Source: Paracrocinitomix sp040880585 (lineage in GTDB: Bacteria > Bacteroidota > Bacteroidia > Flavobacteriales_D > Crocinitomicaceae). Taken from it: a DNA stretch of 64,000 nucleotides. This document shows, in pieces, positions 26,937-35,084 of the stretch. The stretch's first letter is position 1, and every line of letters starts with the position of its first letter. The stretch is from the NCBI GenBank assembly GCA_040880585.1, contig JBBDID010000061.1, positions 1-64,000 on the forward strand, written 5' to 3'. The position numbers were made by a program, and so were the translations under genes. The notes under the pieces are model-generated. The model was not told the DNA's origin, made no database searches, and saw nothing but the letters and a program-made list of their open reading frames with translations.

Positions 26937-27887
26937 ATGCCTGTAAAGAACGCATCCGACTTTTTGGAGGAATGTTTAGATTCTATATTGAATCAAAGTT
27001 TTGAAAATTGGGAATTGATTGCAGTGGATGATCATTCTGAAGACCATTCTTCTACAATTTTGGATGCTTACAGTGTGAAAGATTCCAGGATAAAATGGTT
27101 AAAAAATGAAGGAGACGGTATCATTTCGGCTTTGCAAACTGCTTTTGAATCCTCATCAGGAAGCTTTATTTCCCGGATGGATGCAGATGATCTAATGCCG
27201 GTTAATAAGTTGCTTACTTTGTATAAAGGCTTGCGCCGAAGAGAAAAAGTAGTGGTGACGGCTCAGGTGAGATATTTTTCTGAGAACGAAGTTTCAGAGG
27301 GGTATAGAAGGTACGAAAACTGGTTGAATGAGGTGGTAAGGGATCATTCTTTTAAGGATTATCTCTATCGGGAATGTGTGATTGCTTCTCCAAACTGGAT
27401 GGTTCACCGCCATTGTTTTGAAAAATATTTTCGTTTTTCTTCGCTCAATTATCCGGAGGATTATGACATGGTTTTTCAGTGGGTAAAAGCAGGATATAAA
27501 CTAGAAGGGATTGAAGCGATTACGCATCTCTGGCGGGAACATCCCAAGAGAACATCCCGGAATTCAGACATTTACCAACAGGCATCATTTTTTCGATTAA
27601 AAACAACTTACTTTTTAGCTTTTCACAAAGAAAATAAAGATGAGATTCAACTCATAGGCAGTAGTAAAAAAGCAAAATTAGTAGCCGAGTTGTTGCGTGA
27701 AAAAGATGTCGATTTCCGTTGTTTTGACCTGAACACTTCAAAAGATCAGGTTCATTCTGTTCATGAATTAAAACCGCAATTAAGTATTTTAACCAATTGG
27801 CCTTTAGCGGTAGAAGAACAAGAAACCATCACTTCTTTTTTAGCAAGTAAGGGGCTTATTTTTGGCAAAAACCTATGGTTATTTTAG
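26937..27887 (+). CDS. Family 2 glycosyltransferase, 316 aa (start uncertain)
   Basis: GT-A fold enzyme: MPVKNASDFLEECLDSIL, AVDDHSEDHSSTIL and the metal-binding RMDADDLM, then an acceptor region with SPNWMVHR, PEDYDMVFQWV and HLWREH. The C-terminal 80 residues (LIGSSKKAKLVAELLREK onward) look like a small Rossmann-like addition. The first ATG cuts into beta-strand 1: in-frame codons just upstream encode IEISIL, which completes the expected strand, but they contain no ATG, GTG or TTG before a stop. Either a rare start (ATA or ATT) is used or the start codon has mutated. Its 3' end overlaps ispE by 9 bp. Confidence 0.85.
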   Translation: MPVKNASDFLEECLDSILNQSFENWELIAVDDHSEDHSSTILDAYSVKDSRIKWLKNEGDGIISALQTAFESSSGSFISRMDADDLMPVNKLLTLYKGLRRREKVVVTAQVRYFSENEVSEGYRRYENWLNEVVRDHSFKDYLYRECVIASPNWMVHRHCFEKYFRFSSLNYPEDYDMVFQWVKAGYKLEGIEAITHLWREHPKRTSRNSDIYQQASFFRLKTTYFLAFHKENKDEIQLIGSSKKAKLVAELLREKDVDFRCFDLNTSKDQVHSVHELKPQLSILTNWPLAVEEQETITSFLASKGLIFGKNLWLF

Positions 27888-28670
27888 CTGAAATACACGA
27901 ACTCCCGCTTCTTGGGGTTTACTAGGTGGTGCTTTATCAAAAAGTCCATAGATGGTAGACCCGGAACCTGTCATAGCGGTGTAAAATGCCCCTTCTTCTT
28001 TCAGTTCTTGTTTGATTTTTTTTAATTCAGGATACTGTGAGAGCGTCATTTCTTCAAAATCGTTTCCAACCTCATTCAACCATTTTTCATCCAGTAATTT
28101 AGGAGGTGTCGGTAAGGTTTTATTTGAAGGTGTGATCTGACTAAAAGCTTCTTGAGTGGAAATATGGATGTTGGGATGAATCAGTTTTATAAAATGGGCA
28201 GAGAGCTTACTGTCAATCGGCTCGATTTTTTCTCCCCTTCCACGAACCCTTGCCGGTTGATTGTAGATAAAGAAAGGACAATCACTGCCTAATTGCAGGG
28301 CCATGTCTGCCAGTTCATCAAGAGAGAGTTGCAGATCAAACAATTGATTCAATCCCTTCAAACAAAAGGCCGCATCAGAAGACCCCCCACCCAGTCCGGC
28401 ACCTAGTGGAATTTGTTTGTGTAAATGAATGTGAACAGGAGGCAGCTGAAAGGTAGCTTTCATTTTTTCATACGCCTTGACAACAAGATTGTCAGCAGGG
28501 TTGATGGGAATCCCTGAATGAGTAAAGCGTTCTTTAGAAGAGGGGACAATTTCCAGTACATCACACCAGGGGATGGGATAGAAAACACTGTCAATGGAAT
28601 GGTATCCATCTGCACGTTTGTTGAATACGTAAAGCGCCAGGTTAATTTTTGCATTAGGATAAAGTATCAT
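27879..28670 (-). CDS. ispE: 4-diphosphocytidyl-2-C-methyl-D-erythritol kinase, 263 aa
   Basis: GHMP kinase of the non-mevalonate (MEP) isoprenoid pathway; phosphorylates CDP-methylerythritol at the 2-hydroxyl. It shows PNAKINLALYV with Lys8 and Asn10, the ATP-binding IPLGAGLGGGSSDAAFCL (residues 87-104), catalytic Asp131 in LGSDCPFF, and the late MTGSGSTIYGLF. The length is slightly short of E. coli IspE (283). Its presence shows that the organism makes isoprenoids by the MEP route. It is divergent from accA with a 121-bp gap. Confidence 0.95.
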   Translation of the reverse strand: MILYPNAKINLALYVFNKRADGYHSIDSVFYPIPWCDVLEIVPSSKERFTHSGIPINPADNLVVKAYEKMKATFQLPPVHIHLHKQIPLGAGLGGGSSDAAFCLKGLNQLFDLQLSLDELADMALQLGSDCPFFIYNQPARVRGRGEKIEPIDSKLSAHFIKLIHPNIHISTQEAFSQITPSNKTLPTPPKLLDEKWLNEVGNDFEEMTLSQYPELKKIKQELKEEGAFYTAMTGSGSTIYGLFDKAPPSKPQEAGVRVFQLK

Positions 28671-28739
28671 CTAAACAGTTTGTTGCGAAGATAAGGGCAA
28701 AAAAAGGAATCGCTCTTAATCCTTCTGATGAAAAAAGTT

Positions 28740-28747
28740 TAAATTTG
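28740..28747 (+). promoter_or_regulatory. TAnnTTTG -7 box upstream of accA
   Basis: TAAATTTG is a perfect -7 match 44 bp before the ATG. The -33 region has only a weak TTCTG. Confidence 0.45.
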
Positions 28748-28791
28748 CCCCCCAACTCAATTTAGTTTAAATAATAGAAAATAGAAGTTGC

Positions 28792-29751
28792 ATGACGAAT
28801 TATTTAGAATTTGAAGAACCTATTGCGAAAATAGACGAAGAAATTGAGAAAGCGAGAGAAATTGAAGCCAACAGTGGTGTCAACTCTTCAAAAATGGTGA
28901 AAGATCTGGAGAAAAAACTCAAGTCTACTACCAAAGAAATTTTCGCAAAATTAACCCCCTGGCAACGGGTTCAACTTTCACGACATCCGGACAGACCTTA
29001 CACCTTAGACTATATTAAGGCACTGACCAACGGTACTTTTATTGAACTGCATGGAGATCGAAATGTAAAAGATGACAAGGCAATGGTAGGTGGCTTTGGA
29101 GATATGGACGGACAAACGGTCATGTTTGTAGGACAGCAAAAAGGAGTAAACACCAAAATGCGGCAATACAGGAATTTTGGAATGCCAAATCCTGAGGGGT
29201 ACAGAAAAGCACTCAGATTGTTCAGACTGGCTGAAAAATTTAATAAACCCATTGTTACTTTAATTGACACTCCGGGTGCATTTCCAGGCTTAGAAGCTGA
29301 AGAACGGGGACAGGGAGAAGCCATTGCAAGGAATATATATGAAATGATGAATCTCAAAGTGCCCGTGATTTGTATCATTATTGGTGAGGGAGCCTCAGGT
29401 GGAGCTTTAGGAATTGGAGTGGGAGACCGGGTAATCATGCTAGAGAACTCATGGTATTCTGTGATTTCTCCTGAAAACTGTTCTACCATTCTTTGGAGAA
29501 GTTGGGATTATAAAGAACAAGCTGCTGAAGCATTGAAATTGACTTCAACGGATATGAAATCACTTAAAATTGTTGATGAAGTGATCAATGAACCTGTTGG
29601 AGGTGCTCACCGTTTCAGAGAAGAAACATTTGAAAATGTCAAAAATTCCATTCAAAAAAATCTGGAAAAATTGAAAAAAATGGATCCAAATGAACGGGTG
29701 GAAAAAAGGATTGAAAAATTCTGTGAAATGGGAGTTTACAAAGGAAAATAA
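28792..29751 (+). CDS. accA: Acetyl-CoA carboxylase carboxyltransferase subunit alpha, 319 aa
   Basis: Transfers carboxyl from biotin carrier protein to acetyl-CoA, making malonyl-CoA for fatty-acid synthesis, in complex with AccD. Diagnostic segments are a coiled-coil N-terminus (EIEKAREIEANSG), RHPDRPYTLDYI, ELHGDRNVKDDKAMVGGF, the oxyanion/CoA loops TLIDTPGAFPGLEAEERGQ and GEGASGGALGIGVGDRV, and ENSWYSVISPENCSTILW. The length equals E. coli AccA. accD is not in the window, which is normal. A membrane protein and a gamma-carbonic-anhydrase-like gene follow closely on the same strand. Confidence 0.97.
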   Translation: MTNYLEFEEPIAKIDEEIEKAREIEANSGVNSSKMVKDLEKKLKSTTKEIFAKLTPWQRVQLSRHPDRPYTLDYIKALTNGTFIELHGDRNVKDDKAMVGGFGDMDGQTVMFVGQQKGVNTKMRQYRNFGMPNPEGYRKALRLFRLAEKFNKPIVTLIDTPGAFPGLEAEERGQGEAIARNIYEMMNLKVPVICIIIGEGASGGALGIGVGDRVIMLENSWYSVISPENCSTILWRSWDYKEQAAEALKLTSTDMKSLKIVDEVINEPVGGAHRFREETFENVKNSIQKNLEKLKKMDPNERVEKRIEKFCEMGVYKGK

Positions 29752-29773
29752 TCAAATTTAGAGAGCAGTACAC

Positions 29774-30493
29774 ATGATCGGCGCAGACTTTGATAAGATT
29801 CAATTCGTGCTATTCGGATTGGAACTCGTAGAACCCATGGCATTGATTACAGATGTTATCATGGGGACTATCAGCATTATTTTGGGGTTTAAAATTAGAA
29901 AATTCAATGCAGCACACCCTTTTTATCAATATTGGATGTGGTTTTTTCTGATTTTTGGAATCGGTGCATTTTACGGTGGATTTGCGCATACATTCTACAA
30001 TTATTGGGGATTTGTGGGCAAGATCCCTACCTGGCTTGCAGGTCCGGTTTCAGTATATTGTCTGGAGCAGGCTATGATTTCGGTTTATCCCAAAGAAAAA
30101 ACATTTGTTTGGTTGAAGACCATCTCTTTTTGGAAGTTCATTTTTGTGATTACCACATGGATCCTTCTCTTGTCTCTCTATGATATTGAGAAAAAACCGT
30201 CAATGGGATTCTTACCGATTGCTATCAATACGATTGTTGGCGTCAGCTTAACGGCAGGTGTTTTAGGATTTTATTATTTCAAGAAAAAGATATCACCTTA
30301 CTATAAATACATAGCGTTGGGCGTGCTAATTATGATTCCTTCTGCCTTTGTGTTTTTGCTAAAAATCAACCTGCATCCCTTGTTTGATAAAAATGACTTG
30401 AGCCATGTCTTGTTGACGGTAGGAATCATTTACTTCTATATAGGTATTAAACGCTTATATGAGAGCAATTCCATCAAGGATGATTATCTTTAA
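29774..30493 (+). CDS. Seven-transmembrane protein of unknown function, 239 aa
   Basis: Seven predicted helices, roughly at residues 22-42, 55-75, 82-104, 118-136, 146-168, 176-198 and 208-226. Histidines sit at the end of TM2 (GGFAHTFYN) and around the TM6-TM7 junction (LHPLFDKNDLSHVLL). This layout loosely recalls the CREST superfamily of metal-dependent membrane hydrolases (alkaline ceramidase, PAQR), but the spacing does not fit well enough to assign it. It lies 22 bp after accA and 3 bp before the gamma-CA-like gene, so the three probably form one transcript. Confidence 0.7.
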   Translation: MIGADFDKIQFVLFGLELVEPMALITDVIMGTISIILGFKIRKFNAAHPFYQYWMWFFLIFGIGAFYGGFAHTFYNYWGFVGKIPTWLAGPVSVYCLEQAMISVYPKEKTFVWLKTISFWKFIFVITTWILLLSLYDIEKKPSMGFLPIAINTIVGVSLTAGVLGFYYFKKKISPYYKYIALGVLIMIPSAFVFLLKINLHPLFDKNDLSHVLLTVGIIYFYIGIKRLYESNSIKDDYL

Positions 30494-30496
30494 ATC

Positions 30497-31099
30497 ATGA
30501 TTTATTCATTTAAAGGATTCACACCTGTTGTAGATGAGAGCGCTTTTGTACATCCTCAGGCTACGGTTACGGGAAATGTGATAATCGGAAAAAACGTCTA
30601 TATCGGCCCGTCTTGTGCTTTAAGGGGGGATTGGGGAGAAATCATTATTGAAGACGGCTGTAATGTGCAGGAAAACTGCACCGTTCACATGTTTCCCGGA
30701 AAATCTATTCGTTTACAGAAAGGAGCGCATGTAGGTCATGGTGCGATTATTCATGGCGCTAATTTGGGAAAAAATTGCTTGATCGGTATGAATGCTGTCC
30801 TTATGGATGATGTTGAAATTGGAGATGAATCGATTGTTGGCGCTTTATCATTTATTCCGGCTGGCACCATTATCCCAAAAAGAAGTTTGGTGGTGGGAAA
30901 TCCGGGGAAAATTATCAAAAAAGTGACTGATGAGATGATGGAGTGGAAGACAAAAGGAACCCGATTGTATCAAATGCTTCCGGCAGAATGTCATTCAACA
31001 CTGAAAGAAACAGAACCGCTTCGTGCTATTGAAAAAAATCGCCCAAAACAAGAATCGCTTTATGCTACCTGGGAATCGATAAAAAAGGGCAAAGAGTAA
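30497..31099 (+). CDS. Gamma-carbonic-anhydrase/PaaY-like left-handed beta-helix protein, 200 aa
   Basis: Hexapeptide-repeat trimer-forming protein. The presumed zinc ligands His64 (CTVHMF), His81 and His86 (HVGHGAIIHG) and the LRGD motif (Arg43, Asp45) match gamma-carbonic anhydrases and PaaY-type thioesterases. The C-terminal helix region (VTDEMMEWKTKGTRLYQ) resembles PaaY/CaiE. No phenylacetate or carnitine genes are nearby, so a general carbonic-anhydrase or CoA-thioesterase role is equally open. It is the last gene of the accA cluster; the next gene has its own promoter. Confidence 0.85.
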   Translation: MIYSFKGFTPVVDESAFVHPQATVTGNVIIGKNVYIGPSCALRGDWGEIIIEDGCNVQENCTVHMFPGKSIRLQKGAHVGHGAIIHGANLGKNCLIGMNAVLMDDVEIGDESIVGALSFIPAGTIIPKRSLVVGNPGKIIKKVTDEMMEWKTKGTRLYQMLPAECHSTLKETEPLRAIEKNRPKQESLYATWESIKKGKE

Positions 31100-31126
31100 C
31101 TCATTGCAGCGTTTTACAAAAAAGGG

Positions 31127-31158
31127 TTTGACGCCTGCTTTAAAAAAGCGTACCTTTG
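31127..31158 (+). promoter_or_regulatory. Bacteroidota-type promoter of the LVIVD/T9SS protein gene
   Basis: TTTG (31127-31130), 20-bp spacer, TACCTTTG (31151-31158), a perfect -7 match. It overlaps a possible TTG start at 31156, which makes that start impossible on this transcript and supports the ATG at 31189. Confidence 0.72.
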
Positions 31159-31188
31159 AGAAACTGCGATTTATCCGATAAATACTTT

Positions 31189-33531
31189 ATGCGAATAGTA
31201 TTTTTACTTTTTTTTACTTTACCCTTGATGCTACAGGCTCAGCTAAACATGAGTCAGTTGGGTTTTTTGGATATTCCTGATGCACACGCAACAAAAGGCA
31301 ATGATGTTTGGGGATATGAAGATGAAGCGGGGAATGAATATGCTATGGTTGGAACAGAAGACGGCGTGAGTGTGGTAGACGTTACCGATCCGGCAAACCC
31401 GGTGGAGTTAAGTTGGATCACTGGAATGAATTCTATATGGAGAGACATAAAAGTATATGATGATTACGCCTACGTCACAACAGAAGCCAGCCAAGGCCTA
31501 CAAATTATAGACCTCTCTCCCTTACCCGGTAGCAGCAGTCTTCCCGTCTCAACCTATAATGGTCCTTCAGGAAGCGAATGGTTATCTGCCCATAACCTTT
31601 ATATAGACAATGGTTTTCTCTATATTTTTGGTGCCGGAAGAGGAAATGGAGGAGTAATCATACTGGATGTAGCTACGGATCCGTTAAACCCAATAGAAGT
31701 AGGCGTTTTTGATAATTGGTACGCACATGACGGTTATGTTTTGAATGATACCGGCTATTTTGCACATATCTATGACGGATTTTTCTCTATTGTTGACCTA
31801 ACCGATAAATCATCTCCCGTTCTTTTAGGTACAGCAAGTTCACCCGATTTATACTGTCACAATATCTGGACAACGGCAGATGGAAATTATGCATTTACAA
31901 CGGATGAAATTGCAGGAGGACACTTAGGTGCATACAACATTTCTGATCCCGCTAATATTCAGTTTTTAGATAAAATACGCTCGTCTCCAACACAATCAAT
32001 TGTACCACATAATACCCATGTGCTGGGCAATTATATCATTACATCCTATTACACAGACGGGGTGCTGATACATGATGTTACACACCCTCATAATATGGTA
32101 GAAGTAGGTAATTTTGACACCTCTCCCTTGAGTTCGTCAAACACATCAGGTTGTTGGGGAGTTTATCCTTTTTTATCATCCGGAAACATACTCGCCACGG
32201 ATAGGGAAGAGGGTCTCTTTGTTCTTTCTGTAGATTATGTGCAAGGGGCATATCTTGAGGGAAATATTACCGAACAAGGAAGCGGAAATCCACTAAATGA
32301 TGTAGAGATTAGCCTGGAAGGAACCACCATTACTGATTATTCTTCTGTAGTAGGAGATTATGCAACAGGAACGATCAATACCGGAACTGTAGACGTCACT
32401 TATTTTAAAGTGCTTTATTATCCACAGACCATTTCAACAATTTTATCCACAGGAAACGTCTTGATTCAGGATGTGGTGCTTCAGAAAATTCCACAGTATT
32501 CTGTCACCGTTCAGGTATTGGAAGCGCAATCTCTCAATCCTATTGAAAATGCTCAGGTTTCTATGAATCACACCTATATAAATCATGAGGGGGTAACAGA
32601 TGTGAATGGAGAAGTGGTGTTGGATCTTTATTATCAGGATTATTATGACATTACTGCCGGCAAATGGGGATTCGTTTCAGAATGTTTTATGGATTCATTG
32701 GTAATCAGTTCAACAGGAACAATTGTCATCTATTTAGAAGAAGGTATTTATGATGATTTTTCGTTGGATTTTGGATGGTCGGTTTTTGGAGATGCAGAAA
32801 AGGGAATGTGGGAGCGGGAAAAACCGGTAGGAATTGAGTTAAATGGAGTGGTAGAAGCACCTTTTTATGACAGTGACTGGGACTGTGGTGAAATGGCTTT
32901 TTTAACCGGTAATGGCACGCAATCTCCTCAGACAGATGATGTTTATAATGGAGAAACCGTTTTAATGTCCCCTGTTTTTAACCTTACTGCTTTTACAGAC
33001 CCACACATTAATTTTAGTGCTTTCTATTATAATCTTCACGGTCCTTTTTATCCAAATGACACCTTATTTTTCAGCTTATTTAATGGAAGTCAAACGGTGA
33101 ATATTGCAAAAATTCATAAGGATAATACCGTGATGAATGTGTGGTCAAACTACTCAGTACCGGTAAATGGACTCATTCCCCTTACGTCAAATATGCAACT
33201 CATTGTACGCATTAGTGATTATCCGGCTACCCTTAATATCACAGAAGCAGCATTTGATTATTTTTTTATTACTGATTTTTCGGTCAGTCATCTTCCTGAA
33301 GAGACTAAAACTGAAATAACGTTTTACCCCAACCCATTTTATGATCAATTTACTGTGTCAGGGATTTTGGATGGAGAGATAGAAGTCTATGACTTAAGTG
33401 GGCGACGCCTTGCTCAACAAAAGATAGGCAGTCAAAATGACTTTTCTAATTTAGAATCCGGGACTTATCTTTTTGTTTTTAAAGATATAAGTGGTAATAT
33501 TGTAGCGACTTCAAAAGGCATTAAACAATGA
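31189..33531 (+). CDS. Choice-of-anchor B (LVIVD-repeat) protein with T9SS sorting domain, 780 aa
   Basis: Secreted surface protein. It has a signal peptide (MRIVFLLFFTLPLMLQAQ) and LVIVD-type beta-propeller repeats (about residues 20-360: GVSVVDVTDPANPVEL, LQIIDLSPL, VIILDVATDPLNPIEVG, LIHDVTHPHNMVEVG) of the choice-of-anchor B family. Two carboxypeptidase-regulatory-like domains follow (about 365-530), then a jelly-roll-like region. The C-terminal type A type IX secretion sorting domain covers the last 75 residues (FYPNPFYDQFTV, EVYDLSGRRL, LESGTYLFVF). It would be exported by T9SS and fixed to the cell surface. Ligand unknown. The stop overlaps the next start (ATGA). Confidence 0.9.
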   Translation: MRIVFLLFFTLPLMLQAQLNMSQLGFLDIPDAHATKGNDVWGYEDEAGNEYAMVGTEDGVSVVDVTDPANPVELSWITGMNSIWRDIKVYDDYAYVTTEASQGLQIIDLSPLPGSSSLPVSTYNGPSGSEWLSAHNLYIDNGFLYIFGAGRGNGGVIILDVATDPLNPIEVGVFDNWYAHDGYVLNDTGYFAHIYDGFFSIVDLTDKSSPVLLGTASSPDLYCHNIWTTADGNYAFTTDEIAGGHLGAYNISDPANIQFLDKIRSSPTQSIVPHNTHVLGNYIITSYYTDGVLIHDVTHPHNMVEVGNFDTSPLSSSNTSGCWGVYPFLSSGNILATDREEGLFVLSVDYVQGAYLEGNITEQGSGNPLNDVEISLEGTTITDYSSVVGDYATGTINTGTVDVTYFKVLYYPQTISTILSTGNVLIQDVVLQKIPQYSVTVQVLEAQSLNPIENAQVSMNHTYINHEGVTDVNGEVVLDLYYQDYYDITAGKWGFVSECFMDSLVISSTGTIVIYLEEGIYDDFSLDFGWSVFGDAEKGMWEREKPVGIELNGVVEAPFYDSDWDCGEMAFLTGNGTQSPQTDDVYNGETVLMSPVFNLTAFTDPHINFSAFYYNLHGPFYPNDTLFFSLFNGSQTVNIAKIHKDNTVMNVWSNYSVPVNGLIPLTSNMQLIVRISDYPATLNITEAAFDYFFITDFSVSHLPEETKTEITFYPNPFYDQFTVSGILDGEIEVYDLSGRRLAQQKIGSQNDFSNLESGTYLFVFKDISGNIVATSKGIKQ

Positions 33532-33656
33532 AATTTTTAATTTCTATCTTATTTGCTCTTGTGACTTTAGTTTCTTGCTCTAATGATGAGCAGAGAGAAG
33601 AGACATCTTCAGAAAATAGTGAGCCGAAAAAAATAAACCCTATCTTCTATTTGTAA
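33528..33656 (+). CDS. Very small lipoprotein, 42 aa
   Basis: A 42-codon frame that begins in the ATGA overlap with the T9SS protein's stop. It encodes a textbook lipoprotein signal peptide (MKFLISILFALVTLVSC, Cys17), a short acidic/Ser-rich tail (SNDEQREETSSENSEPKK) and the end INPIFYL. The translation coupling, the clean lipobox and the 4-bp gap to the next lipoprotein gene support it as real. The mature peptide would be 26 residues on a lipid anchor. Function unknown. Confidence 0.7.
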   Translation: MKFLISILFALVTLVSCSNDEQREETSSENSEPKKINPIFYL

Positions 33657-33660
33657 GCAC

Positions 33661-34206
33661 ATGTTCAAAAATGTGATCTTTTTTTATCTGATTTTTCAAC
33701 TCATTTCGTGTGGTTCCTCTGGGTCGGATGGTGGAATTGAACTGGTATCCGAAGATACAATAGCCGATTATCCACTCAATGAAGATCGCTTAACGGCTGT
33801 AGAATTTAATAATGAGTTGACTCTAATGCAAGAAGATGCCATTCAGCAAATTACAGTCCTTTTTCAATCAGACACTGCTTCCGTTCAAAGGAATTATGAA
33901 AACACCTTGTTTGAACTGGAAATCTACCAAAGTAACATCCGTGAAATGCAAAAAGAAGGTCTTGGAGAAGATTACCTTGATGAAATGCAAAAACTGATCG
34001 CTTTTTATGAAACCGAGCTGAAAACAGGGTTTGTTGAAATACTCCCGCTATTGAAAAAAGCAAACTTAACGAATGAAGACTTGGATCGGCTTGAGGTATA
34101 TGACAAAAATTTTGCAGCGAAAGAGAAAGCAGCATTTGAATCCGTTTTTCAAGCACAGGAAGCTTTTGCGGATACGCATAACATCAAGTTACAAGATCAC
34201 CGTTAG
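33661..34206 (+). CDS. Helical lipoprotein, 181 aa
   Basis: Lipobox LISC (Cys17), a Gly/Ser linker, then an almost wholly alpha-helical mature part (about residues 45-175) with charged heptad-like stretches (ELEIYQSNIREMQKEGLGEDYLDEM). It probably forms a helical bundle in the periplasm. I do not recognise the family with confidence. It sits between the 42-aa lipoprotein and the PqiA-like gene with gaps of 4 and 2 bp, so it shares their transcript. Confidence 0.72.
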   Translation: MFKNVIFFYLIFQLISCGSSGSDGGIELVSEDTIADYPLNEDRLTAVEFNNELTLMQEDAIQQITVLFQSDTASVQRNYENTLFELEIYQSNIREMQKEGLGEDYLDEMQKLIAFYETELKTGFVEILPLLKKANLTNEDLDRLEVYDKNFAAKEKAAFESVFQAQEAFADTHNIKLQDHR

Positions 34207-34208
34207 CA

Positions 34209-35084
34209 ATGAAAAATTTTTGGGTAATTTCTATATCAGTAGCGGTCTTGTTTGCGGCTACCTTTGTCTTTACAATTAGTATCAGCCAAAAACTGAATAA
34301 CTATAAGAGTAAGAAAGAAGAAGTGGTGGCACTTTTACAATCAGATGCCCGTCTCGGAAATGTCTGGGAATGGATTCCCATATTCAGCCCTGCTGACCGA
34401 ATTATGGAAGAAAAAAGGGCGTTGGAGAAAAAGGCAAACTTATACTATAATTCAGCGGTTCGGGATGGTTTAATATTATTTGCCGTAGTGGTTGTCTTCT
34501 TGCTTGTAAATAGTTGGTTTTACCGAAAAAAAGAATACAGTCATCAAATGATTGGTCTTGCGCTGGTGTCTTCCAGTCTTTGTTTTTTGTATTTAGGTTT
34601 ACAGTCCCCTTTTCTTGAGATAGAAGCCTTTAAAGATGATTTTACAGTAAGTGCTGAATTGGCTGATTACGGATTATCTGACACCATCAAGGGGCGGATT
34701 TATTTTTTCTATCAGAATCACAATGTCATGGAGTTGATAAAATTGCTGTATACGGGGGGAAACTTCTTTGTTGCTATTTTACTTTTGACTTTCAGTGTTG
34801 TATTTCCAACGATTAAGTTAATTTCTTCGGTGGTTGTTTTTCTTTCTCCCGCTTCAGGATTTGCAAAAAATGCGGTTACCACGATCAACAAACTGGGAAA
34901 GTGGAGCATGGCAGATGTTTTTGTCGCCTCCATTTTTTTGGCGTATTTCTCTTTTTCCAATTCTAATCTGGGAATTGATACCGGATCAACCACTTTGATT
35001 GGCTTACATTTTTTTGTTGCTTTTGTGATCTTTTCCATCTTCTCGGGCATCTATCTGAAAAAGACAGTGATTGCTCAGCACTAA
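34209..35084 (+). CDS. Paraquat-inducible protein A-like membrane protein, 291 aa
   Basis: Four main hydrophobic segments, with the PqiA-family pattern in the second half: a membrane hairpin ending in VVFPTIKLISSVV followed by LGKWSMADVFVASIFLAY, the most conserved PqiA stretch. In proteobacteria PqiA works with the Mce proteins PqiB/PqiC in lipid transport between membranes. A Mce/MlaD gene lies 3.8 kb away (38871), in keeping with a shared role, but partnership is inference. Long periplasmic-type loop between TM1 and TM2. Its stop overlaps the convergent LptD-like gene by 4 bp. Confidence 0.82.
   Translation: MKNFWVISISVAVLFAATFVFTISISQKLNNYKSKKEEVVALLQSDARLGNVWEWIPIFSPADRIMEEKRALEKKANLYYNSAVRDGLILFAVVVVFLLVNSWFYRKKEYSHQMIGLALVSSSLCFLYLGLQSPFLEIEAFKDDFTVSAELADYGLSDTIKGRIYFFYQNHNVMELIKLLYTGGNFFVAILLLTFSVVFPTIKLISSVVVFLSPASGFAKNAVTTINKLGKWSMADVFVASIFLAYFSFSNSNLGIDTGSTTLIGLHFFVAFVIFSIFSGIYLKKTVIAQH

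Noticed and set aside
31156..31188. Upstream TTG start of the LVIVD/T9SS protein
   Set aside because: The TTG is part of the -7 promoter box, and the ATG at 31189 starts a normal signal peptide.
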